Positions 33,659-45,081 of a DNA stretch of 64,000 bases are shown here, in pieces. Under the pieces are notes generated by a model, which saw only the letters and a program-made list of their open reading frames with translations, was not told the origin of the DNA and made no database searches. Source of the DNA: Malaya genurostris. Its lineage: Eukaryota; Arthropoda; Insecta; Diptera; Culicidae. The stretch spans positions 922,001 through 986,000 of the forward strand of contig NC_080571.1 of the NCBI RefSeq assembly GCF_030247185.1. Direction: 5' to 3'. Position 1 is the stretch's first letter. Every line of letters starts with the position of its first letter. Both the position numbers and the translations under genes were made by a program.

Positions 33659-33910
33659 ATAATTTCGATGAGGCCGAGAGGCTAGTTATTCCTCGATAAT
33701 TTGCGACATTTCGTCGATCACCATTTTTGAAAACAGGACACATATATGACTGTTTCCATATGCGAGGGAATTAGTAATGTCACCTATAAGTCGGTAGATT
33801 CAGTATTCGTAGTGCTTTTAATGTTAGATTTTGACCCATGTTCTGGTTGGTACTTTCGTAAAATGAGGTTAGTTTGACATCACAAATGTTATCTTCGGGT
33901 CAGTCGCGGG

Positions 33911-34489
33911 ACTTTTTTTTATCAATGTTGCACTTCAGTGGCTAGACTGTTTATGGATTTGGTTTTTGTGCCGTTCGACTCGCGCGAGAAACATTTTGAT
34001 CGGAAATTGGTTGTTTCTTCGTATTCGAGGAAATGCAGGAAGACCTCGATGATAATTCAGCACTTTCCATCAACAACCTCAACAAACTAAACGATCAGTA
34101 TAACCAAAATTCCCAAAGAAACAATTTTGAAAATTCGCAGACACAAATAAGTTAAAACGGAACACAAAAGCCTGCCTGAATGTTGAAAACAAATATTGGC
34201 AGTGATTTTAAAACCAGCTTAAAACTTAGATGCGAAATTTTGTTTTAAAACTTCGTACCGAAAACTCTTCAAACTTCTAATTCATGCGTTCCATGAAAAC
34301 TTTTATAGAAACAATATTTTATTTAAAAAAAACGACTTTGCACTTTTTAGGGATAAATATCATTTTCATTTGAATAGAGGAATACTTTAAAATAGTGGGT
34401 CGTTCCCCCCGGTATGTAAAGTTTCCCACTTGGGTGTAATATGTTTCACCGGCCCTGGCTCTAATGCTAGTTAATTTTATTGCAACCGT
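33911..34489. other. Intergenic, no gene seen
   Basis: Nothing recognised. Confidence 0.4.
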
Positions 34490-35250
34490 TTTTTTTAGGC
34501 TGCTAACAGCGTTCCAAGCCGTGCCATCTTTATAGATATCTCAGCAGCTTTCGTCCAAATTAACCAACAATTAGCAACAACCAAGCTCGATAAATTAGGA
34601 TTTACGGATTCATTTTAAAAAAAAGGTCCAATCATGTCTAATCGACAATGCAATGTCGGTGAAAATCGGTGATTGTATCATTATCTGCTCTGGAGATTCT
34701 CAAGGTAGTCATTTAGGGTCATTCATATTTTTATGTTACTCTATCTCAACTATTTGAACTATTCTGTAAAATGTCTAAAGCTGTCGTTTGACACTGATTT
34801 CAAACTATATCACTTAAATAAAAAGAAACATACAAACACAGTTGAATGCATTCGTAAAGTGGTGCAATATGATCAGGATTGTCCCAAACTCATCAAATTG
34901 CTCAGTTAGGACATTTACTCGCAAACGTTCATTGACTTTGTATGATTACAACCGATCGAAAATAGTTCTGAAGCGTGAATCCTCTGTTAAAGACTTAGGC
35001 GTGATTAAAAAACACCAAGCTGAATTTTAAAAATCACGAAGAATGTATAATTCCTAAAGCCTCGAAGCTTCTAGGCCGCACAAAACACTTTACTAACATA
35101 TATTGCTTGAAATTGCTCTATACTGCGCTGGTTCGTACTACGCTAGCATACGCAGCTGTGGTCATCTCCAGGAAGGTGACGCCAGATTAAGATGTGCACA
35201 AATTAGATACGCTTGGCATATTCTTTTGTTGTAGTTCAGTGTATCACAAG
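34490..35250 (+). pseudogene. Second LINE family, RT relic
   Basis: The plus strand reads AIFIDISAAFVQINQQLATT, KLDKLGFTDSF, AMSVKIGD, GSHLGSFIFLCYS, FVKWCNMIRIVPNSSNCSVR, TFTRKRSLTLYDYNRSKIVL, KASKLLGRTKHFTNIYCLKL and LYTALVRTTLAYAAVVIS in order over three frames. These are the RT palm/thumb motifs of a jockey- or Loa-like element distinct from the 32-34 kb family. YADD is lost. Confidence 0.75.
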
Positions 35251-35466
35251 TCCTGGTCACGTACAAAAAAAACTAATAAACAAATTTCTTACAATATATT
35301 GGAATTTATTTCATACTTTGCCAAAATATAAAACATATCTATAAAACAAAACTAGATCTACCGATTCACAATCGCAACCAAAAAATTACATTAAAATACA
35401 ATACAAACATCAACCTGTAGGAGCAAGGACCTACCGAAATGTTAGCTTATAAACGTCTATTACAGA
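35251..35466. other. 3' flank of the NRBF2-like gene
   Basis: AATAAA on the minus strand at 35305-35310 (TTTATT on plus) lies about 160 bases past the stop and probably marks the transcript end. Confidence 0.5.
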
Positions 35467-36261
35467 TTAATGATCTTCGAAGCCTGACAGATCGAACGTA
35501 GGTAACTCAAGTGGAGCCAACGCCGGCAGTTCCTCCGAATGATAGCCCATCGCTTCTAGAGCATCGCGTCCGGTTTCACATGAGGGATCTTGGCATCTTT
35601 CGGAGACACGCTTTCCAGTACCCATTGAAGGCTTATTTTCTTTATCCTTTTCTTGGAGACTTATTTTTTCCTTCAAGGATTCATTTTCCGTACTGAGATC
35701 GTCCAGATTTTGAACCATTCGATGAATTAACACATGCAGTGAGTGATTCAGTGAAACAAGCTCATCCACCACGGTTGTTTTCGTGTCGTTACTACCAACA
35801 TCCGATCCACTGCTGCGAGATTTAGTCAACGCCTCAAGCAACGAATCAGTATCATCCATATTACGATAGATGGCAACCTGAAGTTCGTTGACTTTTTCCA
35901 ATTTTTCTATCTGCTGAACCAGGTATTCTGGATTCCTTCGACGCTGGTATTCTACGGCCTTCATATAACGTTCATGCTGCTGTTTTTTATGCCGCAGAAA
36001 CTCTGCCTGTTTTAAATGATATTTGCGCTGCAGCTGAAGTGATTCCAGAACAAACGCTGACAGAGGAGAAATTTTCAATGCTTCGTCCAAATTTGATACG
36101 GCCCGACGATGATTTTCGATAGCTTCATCGTAGCGACGATGTTTGGCATAATGTTCTGCCTTACGGCCATATACGTGAGCCTTATTTAAAACGATAATGT
36201 AAGTATTTAATTTTGGTGACAATGTAGTCTAGCTTACCACATTTAGATACGAGTTTTCCAT
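35467..36261 (-). CDS. Nrbf2: NRBF2-like MIT-domain autophagy protein
   Basis: Two exons: 36238-36261 (8 codons, MENSYLNV) and 35467-36180, with a 57-bp intron (donor GTAAGC, acceptor AATAAG); 245 aa. The joined start, MENSYLNVAHVYGRKAEHYA, aligns with the N-terminal MIT helix of NRBF2, followed by RRYDEAIENHRRAVSNLDEA and a Lys/Gln/Arg-rich helical region (60-115). Then comes a coiled coil with Leu spacing (VDELVSLNHSLHVLIHRMVQ, ENESLKEKISLQEKDKE), as in the NRBF2 dimerisation segment, and a short acidic/Pro C-terminus. In animals NRBF2 binds ATG14 in the class III PI3-kinase complex I and modulates autophagy; this role is inferred from family. The open frame alone would start at an intronic MSPKLN, which I reject in favour of the spliced start. 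Confidence 0.85.
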
Positions 36262-36799
36262 GAGTAGAAAAACGAATCACACCTACTTGGCGTAAAAAAT
36301 GTATTCATCAATGATGAAATAATTTAACGAATATTATTATGTTGATTATGTTTTCTTTTCAACAAAACGTCAATTTAGATGATTCCAAGACGTTTTATTG
36401 AATCAGCTGTTCAATTGGCAATCTAACGCAAAACTAATTTCTCCTGGTCCGCCATCTAAGTTTCATTATTTGAACCTTTTTTAGGAGCCCCATCCCGCAT
36501 AGCGTTTTGGCTACCTGGGCAGCCATGGCCACCAGACGGCTACCAAAATTGATTGAGTGACGGTTGTCAAATCCAATTTGACAAAACAAAGTCGCCTGTA
36601 TCTAAGTTAGCCGAGCGTTTTCATCTTCTCACCTTCGCTGGAAATGTCAAAGATTTCAATGTGGAAAAATCCTGGTGGATACGGGTGTATCGTTTGAGTT
36701 GTATTCCTGGCAGCGGTGAGGCAGCCGGTCACCAGAATGTCTGCCAGCCATATTTTTCCAGCTGGCAGCGTTTAGTCAGCCGCCTGGCAGCCATGCGTA
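36262..36799. other. Upstream region of the NRBF2-like gene
   Basis: Putative promoter/5' region; no divergent gene seen. GC-richer short repeats at 36500-36800 (GGCAGCC, CAGCTGGCAGC) but no defined element. Confidence 0.4.
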
Positions 36800-37460
36800 T
36801 GCGGGTTTGAATTCGCAAATGCACGAGAGTCTGCTTAGATTGAAGTTTCCCTCTTAGAAAAAAAACGTTCAACGGTGGTAATTCATTGGTCCAATACGTT
36901 GGATCCAATGAACGTCCAATTAATCGTTCAACGGGAGGCCAACACGGGACCTTCGTTTGCCGATTTTGAAACAGACAGTTGAACCGAATGACTTTTTTTT
37001 CGTTCAACAAACCCGGCAGACAGAGGTCCATTGTTGAGCCATTTTTAATATGAGGAGTTGGAGCCCCGTTGGACTAGTTACTTATTTTTTAACTAGTTGG
37101 AGCCCCGTTGGACTTATTTTTTAAAAGTAACACTACATACCTGCACAATACTTCTACTTCACGTATAATAACCGAAAATTTTCTTTCTATATGTAGGTAA
37201 CACGTAGTTTTCACACCATTTTCGCAAGAAAAAAAAACCAACAACAAACCGTTCCAGCAAAATGAACGAATATTAGGGACCAAAACCGAACACGCGAACC
37301 CAGAATATAGACTCTATTTGTCGTGATTTGTATTTGTTTTATAGCCGACGAAATTACACCAATTGACCAAATGTATGCAATTATATGTTTGTACACAATA
37401 CGGATATCGATATTAAGGCTTGCGATACGGATATCGATTTTAAAGCTTCTCTTCGCCAAG
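36800..37460. repeat. Dispersed repeats shared with 27.5, 51.4 and 57.6 kb
   Basis: 36800-36830 (GAATTCGCAAATGCACGAGAGTCTGC) matches the complement of 57.64 kb. 37025-37270 is the inverted partner of 27530-27850. 37285-37460 (CAGAATATAGACTCTATTTG, TGTATGCAATTATATG, ACGGATATCGAT) is inverted at 51370-51530. A 24-bp piece with GTTGGAGCCCCGTTGGAC is locally duplicated at about 37057-37115. Non-coding. Confidence 0.65.
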
Positions 37461-38396
37461 GCTTGTTTTCAAGTTTTGTATGCAAGCAGTTATTTTTATA
37501 GCGTTTCTCTACCATTACAACCATTCTGCGATTTCGGTTGAACCGAGTTTCTTATAATCAATCTTATATAAATTGGAAATTAATCTTATGCATTCCAAAT
37601 TTACCCTGGGGTAGTTGTCAATTTCTCAGGCGAAACGACATAACATGGAATTTCATCCGAATTAAAGTTCAAATCGTTTTATGGCACTTTTTGTCTTGCT
37701 GTCAGCAACAATCTACCCCTAGCATGCTACGCGTAGGACTGAAACGTTAGCTATAATTTTGCTTATATTTAAAGATTTGCGTGCTTCCAACAGCTTCGCT
37801 TTAGCATCGATTGACCAATCAGAGCAATGCTTTCCCTTTGATATATCGCTTACTCCTTCAAAACCGTCGTCTAGGGCAGGGGAATGCAGTATGCCGGAGA
37901 TTTTTTGCAGACAAAATAGGACACTGCTAGCTATTAATCAACATTTCAATAATACACAATTAAAAATAAATACATGGCTATATACATTCAAATCAATACG
38001 TAGAAATATTTCCAATCAAATGGTGACATAATATTAATAATTGATACAAAATTGACTGAGCTGTAATTGTTCAAACCCTGACCACATTTTACCGTGTATT
38101 TTTCTTGAGTTTCTAATTTGCACTCCAATATAGAAAACAAAAATGTGTTCCACATTAAAAAAGTAGAAATAATTATTTTAAATTCGATTTTCTTCTACTC
38201 CGAGTTTGTTTTCATTGCTGATTGGCACATTGTCGCAAAGCTGATTTACCGGTGTACTATTGAATAAACGATAAAAATGTTGCGAATCACTACTGACGAT
38301 ATGAAAATTTTCGGAAGAATCCTCCTTTTCTTGGTTCTATTTTTCATTGGCACCGATAATTCAGCTTTGTGACAATGCGCCAATTGCGAGCATGAA
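37461..38396. other. Intergenic, no gene seen
   Basis: Short open frames without domains; nothing recognised. Confidence 0.4.
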
Positions 38397-38935
38397 TTCA
38401 ACTCAGACGGTCTGTCACCTTCCATCACAGTCAACTTCCGTCACCGTCAAAACTAGTTACATGTATTTTTATGGAGACATGCACACATAAAGCGACCCTT
38501 ACACGAGACAATATTATTGTCAATACAAGGAGTATTGACAATACTTTTGATCGTGTAGTGGAAACTTCATCGGATTGACGGAAATATTGTCAAAAAATCA
38601 AAACTGCTCATCAATCCGACAATACTTTCTCTCCAGAGAAGAAACTATCAAATATGTGCAATGAACTCTCCTCTCAATGTTTCAATGTTCAGTTGCTATA
38701 TTTGAAGCTTCAAACGCTTGATTTGTTCGAAAAATGCGGACTCAAGTTACCAAGTCAATTGGATTGACGGTATTGACAATACTTTGGATTGACAATAATA
38801 TTGTCACGTGTAAGGGCCGCTTAACGTCACCGTCACGGAACATCTTGACGGCCGGAACGAGTAAACGTGCCGGTAAAGAAAGTATGAATCTAATTTTGAC
38901 GGACACTGACGTTCCGGTGAGGGAAGGAGAAAAAA
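38397..38935. mobile_element. Decayed CCGTCACCGTCA-rich MITE, split by another MITE
   Basis: CAACTCAGACGGTCTGTCAC and CTTCCGTCACCGTCA on the left, CGTCACCGTCACGGAAC and TTGACGGACACTGACGTTCC on the right, resemble the element at 59060-59647. It is interrupted by 38491-38821. Confidence 0.5.
38491..38821. mobile_element. MITE, AGCGGCCCTTACACG ends, TAA target duplication
   Basis: 331 bp, ends AGCGACCCTTACACGAGACA / complement AGCGGCCCTTACACGTGACA, flanked by TAA (38488-38490, 38822-38824). The subterminal sequence is ACAATATTATTGTCAAT, unlike the 6183-6698 family that shares the outer 15 bp. PIF/Harbinger-like by TAA duplication (inference). Confidence 0.83.
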
Positions 38936-39345
38936 AATTGTCACAATGTAGCACGCTCTTTCAACATAACTCATGGTTTGGGTTGTAATTACTCAAATTC
39001 ATAAACTGGAACAATATTTCAAAATTTGAGTATGGATTTGAGTAAAATTTACCCCAGCCACATTAGAGTAAGCGACGATTTTTCAAACATCTGAGTGAAA
39101 AAATAATTTTTGCAGCTCAGTGCGTTTTCATTCTCGGAATATTCTAACCGAATTTAAGAATGCATGAATACATCGTTTTTTTATTGTCGTTTCTAGATTT
39201 AGAATAGAAATTTTGTGGTTTATTATGCTAAGTGAGAAGTCCAACATAATAATATCAAACTCGTTTAATTTTGACTACAAACCTAAGCGCAAATGATTTT
39301 GGATCATTTTGTTTGCGCTTCCAATTTAAAAACAAAACAAACCAA
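38936..39345. other. AT-rich intergenic, no gene seen
   Basis: Nothing recognised. Confidence 0.4.
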
Positions 39346-39391
39346 GCAATTCTTTTTGTTCATTTTTAATTTTATCACTACTTTGATCATT
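39346..39391 (-). repeat. Short Juan ORF1 fragment at the Juan 3' end
   Basis: TGATCAAAGTAGTGATAAAA and ATTAAAAATGAAC…AGAATTGCTTGGTTTTG-like sequence here match 43240-43290 in the Juan ORF1 with a few changes, directly beyond the poly-A of the same element. Confidence 0.7.
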
Positions 39392-39617
39392 TTTTTTTCA
39401 ACTATTTATTGGAATATGAGTTAAAACTAAATTATTAAGATTTAAATTGGGTGTTTGGCCACAAGTGATGACTTTTCAGCCCTATTATATATATGATTTG
39501 GTTATTACCATGAGGACATCATTTGCTTCCGCAATTCTGAGATTTTTGTGTAGGGAAAATTCTAAACCTACTTGTATTGTGTAATGGGGAAAAGGAACTT
39601 ATATACTAACTTATTAA

Positions 39618-42088
39618 CTAATACAGAAAGCGAATCGATTCAATTGAAGACTGCATCGATTTTTGTCGGAATTTGCTTATAATATTATGTGACATTACAT
39701 CTAATGGTTCTATATTTGTGAGTCTGTGTAATTCATTTGTACTGAACCAGGAATGACGCTTCAAAATCATTTTCAGAATTTTATTCTGAATGCTTTGAAG
39801 CGTTTTCTTCCTGGTGGAACAACAACTTGACCAAATTGGTACTGCATAAAGCATGGCTGGTCTGAAAATTTGTTTATAAATTGATAATTTGTTTTATAGA
39901 CAGAGCTTAGAATTTCTGTTTATAAGAGAATATAAACATTTAATATATTTATTACACTTTGCCTGGATTCCTTCAATGTGATCCTTGAAAGTGAGTTTTT
40001 GTCATACGTTAAACCATACCGTTAGCTTGATCAGACCATGTCAATTCCAAGCCATTCAATTTTAGAATGTGATTATCGTTTGGTTTAAGAAAAGATGCTC
40101 TTGGCTTGTGAGGAAAGAGAATTAATTGCGTTTTTGCTGCATTTGGTTTAATTTTCCATTTTGACAGATAATCACTGAAAATATTTAAACTTCTTTGTAG
40201 GCGACTGCAGATCACTCTTAGATTTCTACCTGTGGCTAACAGACTTGTGTCGTCACAGAATAGCGATTTCTGACAACCAACGGGTAGAGTTGGAAGATCA
40301 GAAGTGAAAATATTATACAAGATGGGAGCTACGCTCGAACCCTGCGGAACACCGGCTCGTACGGGTAGCAATTCAGATTTACAATTCTGATAGCTAACCT
40401 GAAGAGTACGATCAGTTAAATAATTTTGAATCATTTTGATCAAATAAATAGGAAACTGGAAATCAGACATTTTTGCTATTAAACCTTTGTGCCAAACACT
40501 GTCGAATGCTTTTTATATGTCTAGAAGAGCAACTCCAGTGGATAACCCAGAAGATTTATTTGATTTTATCATGTTCGTTACTCTGACAAGTTGATGAGTA
40601 GTTGAATGTTCATGACGAAATCCAAACTGCTCTGGTAAAAAAATTGAATTCTCATTTATATGAGACATCATTCTCAACAAGATAATTTTTTCAAAAAGTT
40701 TACTGATAGAAGAAAGTAAGCTAATTGGTCGATAACTTGATGTTTCTGCTGGGTTTTTATCAGGTTTGAGGATAGGAATTACTTTAGCGTTTTTCCATCT
40801 TTTTGGGAAGTAAGCTAATGAAAAACACTTGTTGAAAATTTTAACCAGGAGTCTCAAGGCAACATCGGGAAGATTTTTAATAAGAATATTAAAAATTCCA
40901 TCATTACCAGGAGCCTTCATGTTTTTGAGTTTCCTAATAATTGATTTAATTTCATCAAAATTCGTCTCAATAATGTCATCGTGTGATAACACTTGGGTTG
41001 AAATATGATCATATTTCAGTGAGACTTCATTTTCAATAGGACTCCCAACGTTCAAATTAAAATTGTGTACACTCTCGAACTGCTGAGCAAGTTTTTGAGC
41101 TTTTTCGCCATTTGTAAGAAGTATTTGATTTCCTTCCTTGAGAGCAGGAATTGGTTTCTGAGGTTTCTTAAGAGCCTTAGAAAGTTTCCAGATAGGTTTA
41201 GAATATGGTTTAATTTGTTCAACTTCTTTAGCGAAATTTTCATTTCGCAAAAAAGTAAATCTATGTTTTATTTCTTTTTGTAAATCCCTAACTATGTTTT
41301 TCATAGCTGGATCGCGAGAACGTTGATATTGTCGTCGACGAACATTCTTCAACCGAATGAGCAGTTGAAGATTGTCATCGATGATAGGAGAATTTAATTT
41401 AGTTGGAGCTTTGGGAACTGAAAGATTTCTAGCTTCTATAATATAATGATTCAAATTATCAATTGCTGAGTCGATGTCCGCAGAATTTTCTAAAATAGTT
41501 TCATGATCCACATGATTTTCAATGTGAGATCTGTAATCCAACCAATTAGCTCTATAATAGTTGAATATAGAACTAATTGGATTAATTAAAGCTTCGTTGA
41601 AGTAATTTACCATTACTGTTATTTTGCCTACAATTCCACTGGACATGCTTAGCATTTAAGTCCCCTATTACGAAAAATTTCGATCGATATCTTGTAAGTT
41701 TTTGCAAATCGCCTTTAAAGAAATTTAGTTGTTCGCCGGTGCATTGGAATGGCAAATATGCTCCAGCGATGAAATAAATTCCATGAATGGTTTCAACTTC
41801 GATTCCCAAGCTTTCAATAACTTTAGTATTGAAAGAAGGTAAAATTCGATGTTTAATTTGCCGTTGGACAAAAATGGCAACTTCACCACCCATTCCAGTA
41901 AACCTGTCAAATCGATGAACCACATAATGTGGATTACTTTTCAATTTGACATTTGGTTTAAGAAAAGTTTCTGTCACAATGGCAATATGGATTTTGTGAA
42001 CTTCGAGAAAATTATAAAATTCCTCTTCACTCGATTTCAAAGATCGAGCATTCCAATTTAAAATATTCAAATAATTATTTAACATCAC
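39618..42088 (-). pseudogene. Juan-like ORF2: endonuclease and reverse transcriptase
   Basis: Starts MLNNYLNILNWNARSLKSSE at 42085-42088. The APE endonuclease is recognisable to VIGDLNAKHVQWNCRQNNSN (41582-42088), then about 95-100 codons are deleted and the frame changes at EALINPISSIFNYYRANW. The RT fingers/palm follow: KNMKAPGNDGIFNILIKNLP, KVIPILKPDKNPAETSSYRP, QFGFRHEHSTTHQL. An in-frame TAA replaces the usual Glu in LLDI*KAFDSVWHKG (40513). The active-site box reads LFCDDTSLL, with Cys where FADD is standard. The tail is SIQNKILKMILKRHSWFSTN (39618-39854). Confidence 0.9.
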
Positions 42089-43810
42089 TGTTAAATTTTA
42101 AATTCATTATAATATTATTTGCAAATTGCCATACGATTTGAAATGCTTCAAAAAGTGATAAAGTCAAATTCATTTGGATGATCATTTGAAAAAGTTGATC
42201 TTGTAGGTAGATTTCATTTTCAGTTATATCGCCTAAATCGACTTCATTTAAAGAAGCGAATGGTATTGAAGGAATATTGGTAGGTAGACTGCCATTAGTA
42301 GAAGATGATTTGGCTGGTCTACCTATTAATAAATTGTTTTCGTTAGAAGATGAACTGCAAGGCAGTCCTGCACACTTAAATTTTTTAGCTGAGTCTCGGC
42401 AAAAAAATGCCGAGATTCGCACAGCCGAGTAATCAGCAATCATCTCGGCAAAAATAAAAAAAATAGAAATAGGTGGTAGATTTCTACCTGTTATACTGGC
42501 ATAGCTGACATTAGAAGAAGATGATGACGAGGTCGATCTACCTATTAATAAATTGTTTTCGTTAGAATTATTTACATTAGAAGAAATAGGTGGTAGATTT
42601 CTACCTAAAATACCAGCATAACTGACATTAGAAGAAGATGATGACGAGGTCGATCTACCTGTTAATAAATTGTTTTCGTTAGAAGACGAATTGGCAGGCG
42701 TACCTGTTTTTTGTTTCGAAGAAATCAGTGCCTTAAAAGAATTAGGCGTGGCATTTGTAACGGTTTTTTGATTTTCAGGTATGTTCTGTAAATCTAAGGT
42801 CGTTGATTTGACTTGTTGTCGAAGCGAACGAGCGTTTAAAATTTTTTCCCTGACAGGACATTTCAAATAATTGGATTTATAATTTCCATTGTAATTTGAA
42901 CATGAAAATTTATCAGTGGTTTCATTCATTGGACAAACGTCTTTCGAATGCGATTTACCACAATTCAAACACCGTATATCCATATGACAATTTTTGGTTC
43001 CATGACCGAAGCCTTGGCAACGACGACATTGCGTTAAGTTTGCAATACGATTATGCCGTTTATAATGTTCCCAATGAATTTTAATGTGGGAAATGAAACG
43101 TACTTTTCTAAAGTTTCCCAATTGTTTACATCACTTCGATTGAAGTGTATTAAGTAAAGTTCATGGGAAATTCCAGAGCGTAGTTTAGAAGTACCATTCG
43201 CTCTTTTTTTCATAAGTATTACTTGGGAAGGGGCAAAACCAAGCAATTCTTTCAGTTCATTTTTAATTTCATCAATACTTTGATCATTTGATAATCCTTT
43301 CAAGACAGCCTTGAAGGGTCTGTCTGATTTTATATCATATGAATAAAATTTATGAAGTTTCTCGGACAAATATCGGATAAGACGTTCGTAATCTTCCAAT
43401 CCATCAACCAAGACTCGACATTCTCCTCTTCGTCAGATTTGAAATGAGATTTTTACTTCCGGGAGAAAAGTAGAAAGCTCAGTACGGAATGCTTTGAAGT
43501 CGGAAATCATCACCGTCACTGGTGGCATAGATTGATGTTTCTTCCCAGAACGACAAGCGTCCATTTTGGGAATTTTTGAAGAATTTTCTTCTATGTCGCT
43601 ACAATCGGATTCATAAAGAATCTCGTAAATATTGTTAGACGGCATAGAATCAACGGAAGGGAATTCCGTCCGTTGTCTTTTCTTTATACATTCAGATTCT
43701 AGAAGATTGTGAATGTTATTAGAAAAATGTTGAATAACGGATTGTGATTTATTCCGTATTGAATTATTTTTAGCCTTAGGCTTGTTGCCTTTCCGGTTGG
43801 ACGCAGGCAT
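42075..43810 (-). pseudogene. Juan-like ORF1 (gag-like, CCHC zinc knuckles)
   Basis: Starts MPASNRKGNKPKAKNNSIRN at 43810. Three frames (43433-43810, 43034-43411, 42075-43121) are joined by frameshifts. RNA-binding region: CRRCQGFGHGTKNCHMDIRC and LNCGKSHSKDVCPM are intact CCHC knuckles; the third (CSNYNGNYKSNYLKC) has lost its second Cys and His. C-terminal to this is a Ser/Asn-rich tail with a 117-bp (39-aa) tandem duplication (NENNLL(T/I)GRSTSSSSSSN, 42466-42700) and an in-frame insertion at about 42368-42465 encoding FFIFAEMIADYS. Confidence 0.88.
42368..42465. repeat. Hairpin insertion (CTCGGCA) inside Juan ORF1
   Basis: GTCTCGGCAAAAAAATGCCGAGAT is a perfect small inverted repeat, followed by CAGCCGAGTAATCAGC and CATCTCGGCAAAAA. 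It interrupts the Ser-rich repeat in frame, and the flanking gag sequence resumes on both sides. Confidence 0.65.
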
Positions 43811-44564
43811 TTTTGAAATGAATGAAATTTTAAATTAAATTAACTAGGCTAAATTAGTCTTCGATTAGACTCCTACACGCAGAGAAAAATATTGTAAATG
43901 TAACTAAATCTGGGTTTCACGTAACGATTTATTTTGTTGAAATAGTGACAAAAGAAAAATTGGTTTAATATAGCAAATATTGTTGCTTGAAACAATAAAA
44001 CTAGGTATTTGATTTTGCTCAGTGGATTAGTTTGTTTCTACAAATATTTTGTTAATTCCAACAAATATTTTACTTGTGCGTTCCTGTCAATTTGTTGACA
44101 AACAATTTCATAGTAAAGTCAACTTGCAAAATCAGTTTAAAATGAACTAATTTTGGATAAAGGTAATATTTATAGTGTTTTGAATTCATAAACTTGGCAG
44201 TTGAAATAAATGATAAGATATCAACTTGAAATGATTAGTATTTCAACTTACGCTTTTGTTTGTAAAAAATATTCATTTTGTTTTGTTTTTACGAGTAAAA
44301 TGATTTCTTTCGAAATAATTTGAAGGCTTGTTGTTGGTACATTTTTCTTCAATTTATATATTTGTTAGGAATTTCAATCACATTTATATTCCATACATTT
44401 ATAATATTTATCTACATACCACAATCAATCCAATATGCTTTTTATAGTATTCAATGATTCGGTACCCTTTCCCGGTGCCCTTCTGGTGAAGATAGAGATA
44501 ACCTGCATCAAATATATGTTGTTAAGAAAGCGTGTTATTGTAGTTTCTAATATTATTAACTATC

Positions 44565-44569
44565 AATAC
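44565..44569 (+). repeat. BEL target-site duplication, left (AATAC)
   Basis: AATAC directly before the 5' LTR; repeated at 50658-50662 directly after the 3' LTR. Confidence 0.95.
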
Positions 44570-44787
44570 TGAATTGATGCTTAGAGTGTACATGTTGTGT
44601 AACGCAGTTTCTTGATATAATTTTTATCTATGAATTTTCTTGCTTGAATTACTTCAAATTTTTCCTGGCAACATTGCTAATAATGAATAAGAGAGAATAA
44701 AGTTAACCGTTGCGAAGAACGGACGCTAAGTTGTTTTTTCACTCTCGCGAAAACCGCAGTCCCAGTACTGAGCTATAGAATTATACA
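44570..44787 (+). repeat. BEL/Pao 5' LTR (218 bp)
   Basis: Begins TGAATTGATGC and ends AATTATACA (TG…CA). Identical to the 3' LTR except one base (CTTCAAATT here, CTTCTAATT in the 3' copy). Contains GAATAAAGTT, a likely polyadenylation signal. Confidence 0.97.
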
Positions 44788-44790
44788 TTT

Positions 44791-44806
44791 TGGTCCTTCG
44801 AACCGG
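44791..44806 (+). promoter_or_regulatory. Primer-binding site, tRNA-Tyr type
   Basis: TGGTCCTTCGAACCGG begins three bases after the LTR. It is complementary to the 3' end of a tRNA whose acceptor strand reads TCGAAGGA-CCA, as in insect tRNA-Tyr (one mismatch to the usual T-stem). Confidence 0.75.
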
Positions 44807-45081
44807 GTTTGGACGGTTCTCGCGATCGGTCGATTTCGAAAGTAGTGAAAATCGGTAACGCGTATTTTAGTTGGCCCAAGGCCGAACCAGTAAAGAAGGT
44901 GCGGAGCTCGAGGCTACGCCACCAGTTAATGCAGTGTGCCCGTGGCACAAACAAATGAGGACGCCATTTTGTAAAACTGCTGCACGAGAGCGTGTGAATG
45001 AGGACGCCGTCGTGAAGGGAGCGGAAGCATCGGAATAATCGCTATTGAAATCTTAACGTCGAAAGTATAGAAAGTGTGTGA

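Larger units (their letters stand above)
32131..33910 (-). mobile_element. Non-LTR retrotransposon (jockey/CR1-type RT), copy 2, 5'-truncated
   Basis: Minus-strand copy of the family at 5.0-10.6 kb. Reading 5' to 3': PVFKNGDRRNVANYRGITSL (about 33.7 kb), RSVTTNLLTLTSECISSMEA, TDLKAAFDKIDHRILL, YADDLKLYLAV, RHLPWRDPVNLPPYPDRCQL, and a last short frame (32352-32600) ending FAERMKRTIL, then 3' UTR and an (AAAT)n tail. YADD is intact, but about 80 bp are deleted near 33.66 kb and a 128-bp tandem duplication splits the ORF. Confidence 0.9.
39392..43868 (-). mobile_element. Juan-like (jockey clade) non-LTR retrotransposon, nearly full length, dead
   Basis: Minus strand: 5' UTR, ORF1 (gag with zinc knuckles), ORF2 (endonuclease and RT), then a 3' UTR with AATAAATAGTTG and an A9 tail at about 39392-39400. 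ORF1 and ORF2 overlap by 14 nt (42075-42088). Phrases such as GVPQGSSVAPILYNIFTSDL and LSKWKIKPNAAKTQLILFPH recall mosquito Juan elements. Disabled by ORF1 frameshifts, an endonuclease deletion and an RT nonsense codon. The 5' end lies next to the CACGCAGAGAAA repeat at 43876. Confidence 0.9.

Noticed and set aside
42368..42465. A CTCGGCA hairpin as a terminator or regulatory site
   Set aside because: It lies inside a dead LINE coding region in a eukaryote and looks like an inserted repeat.
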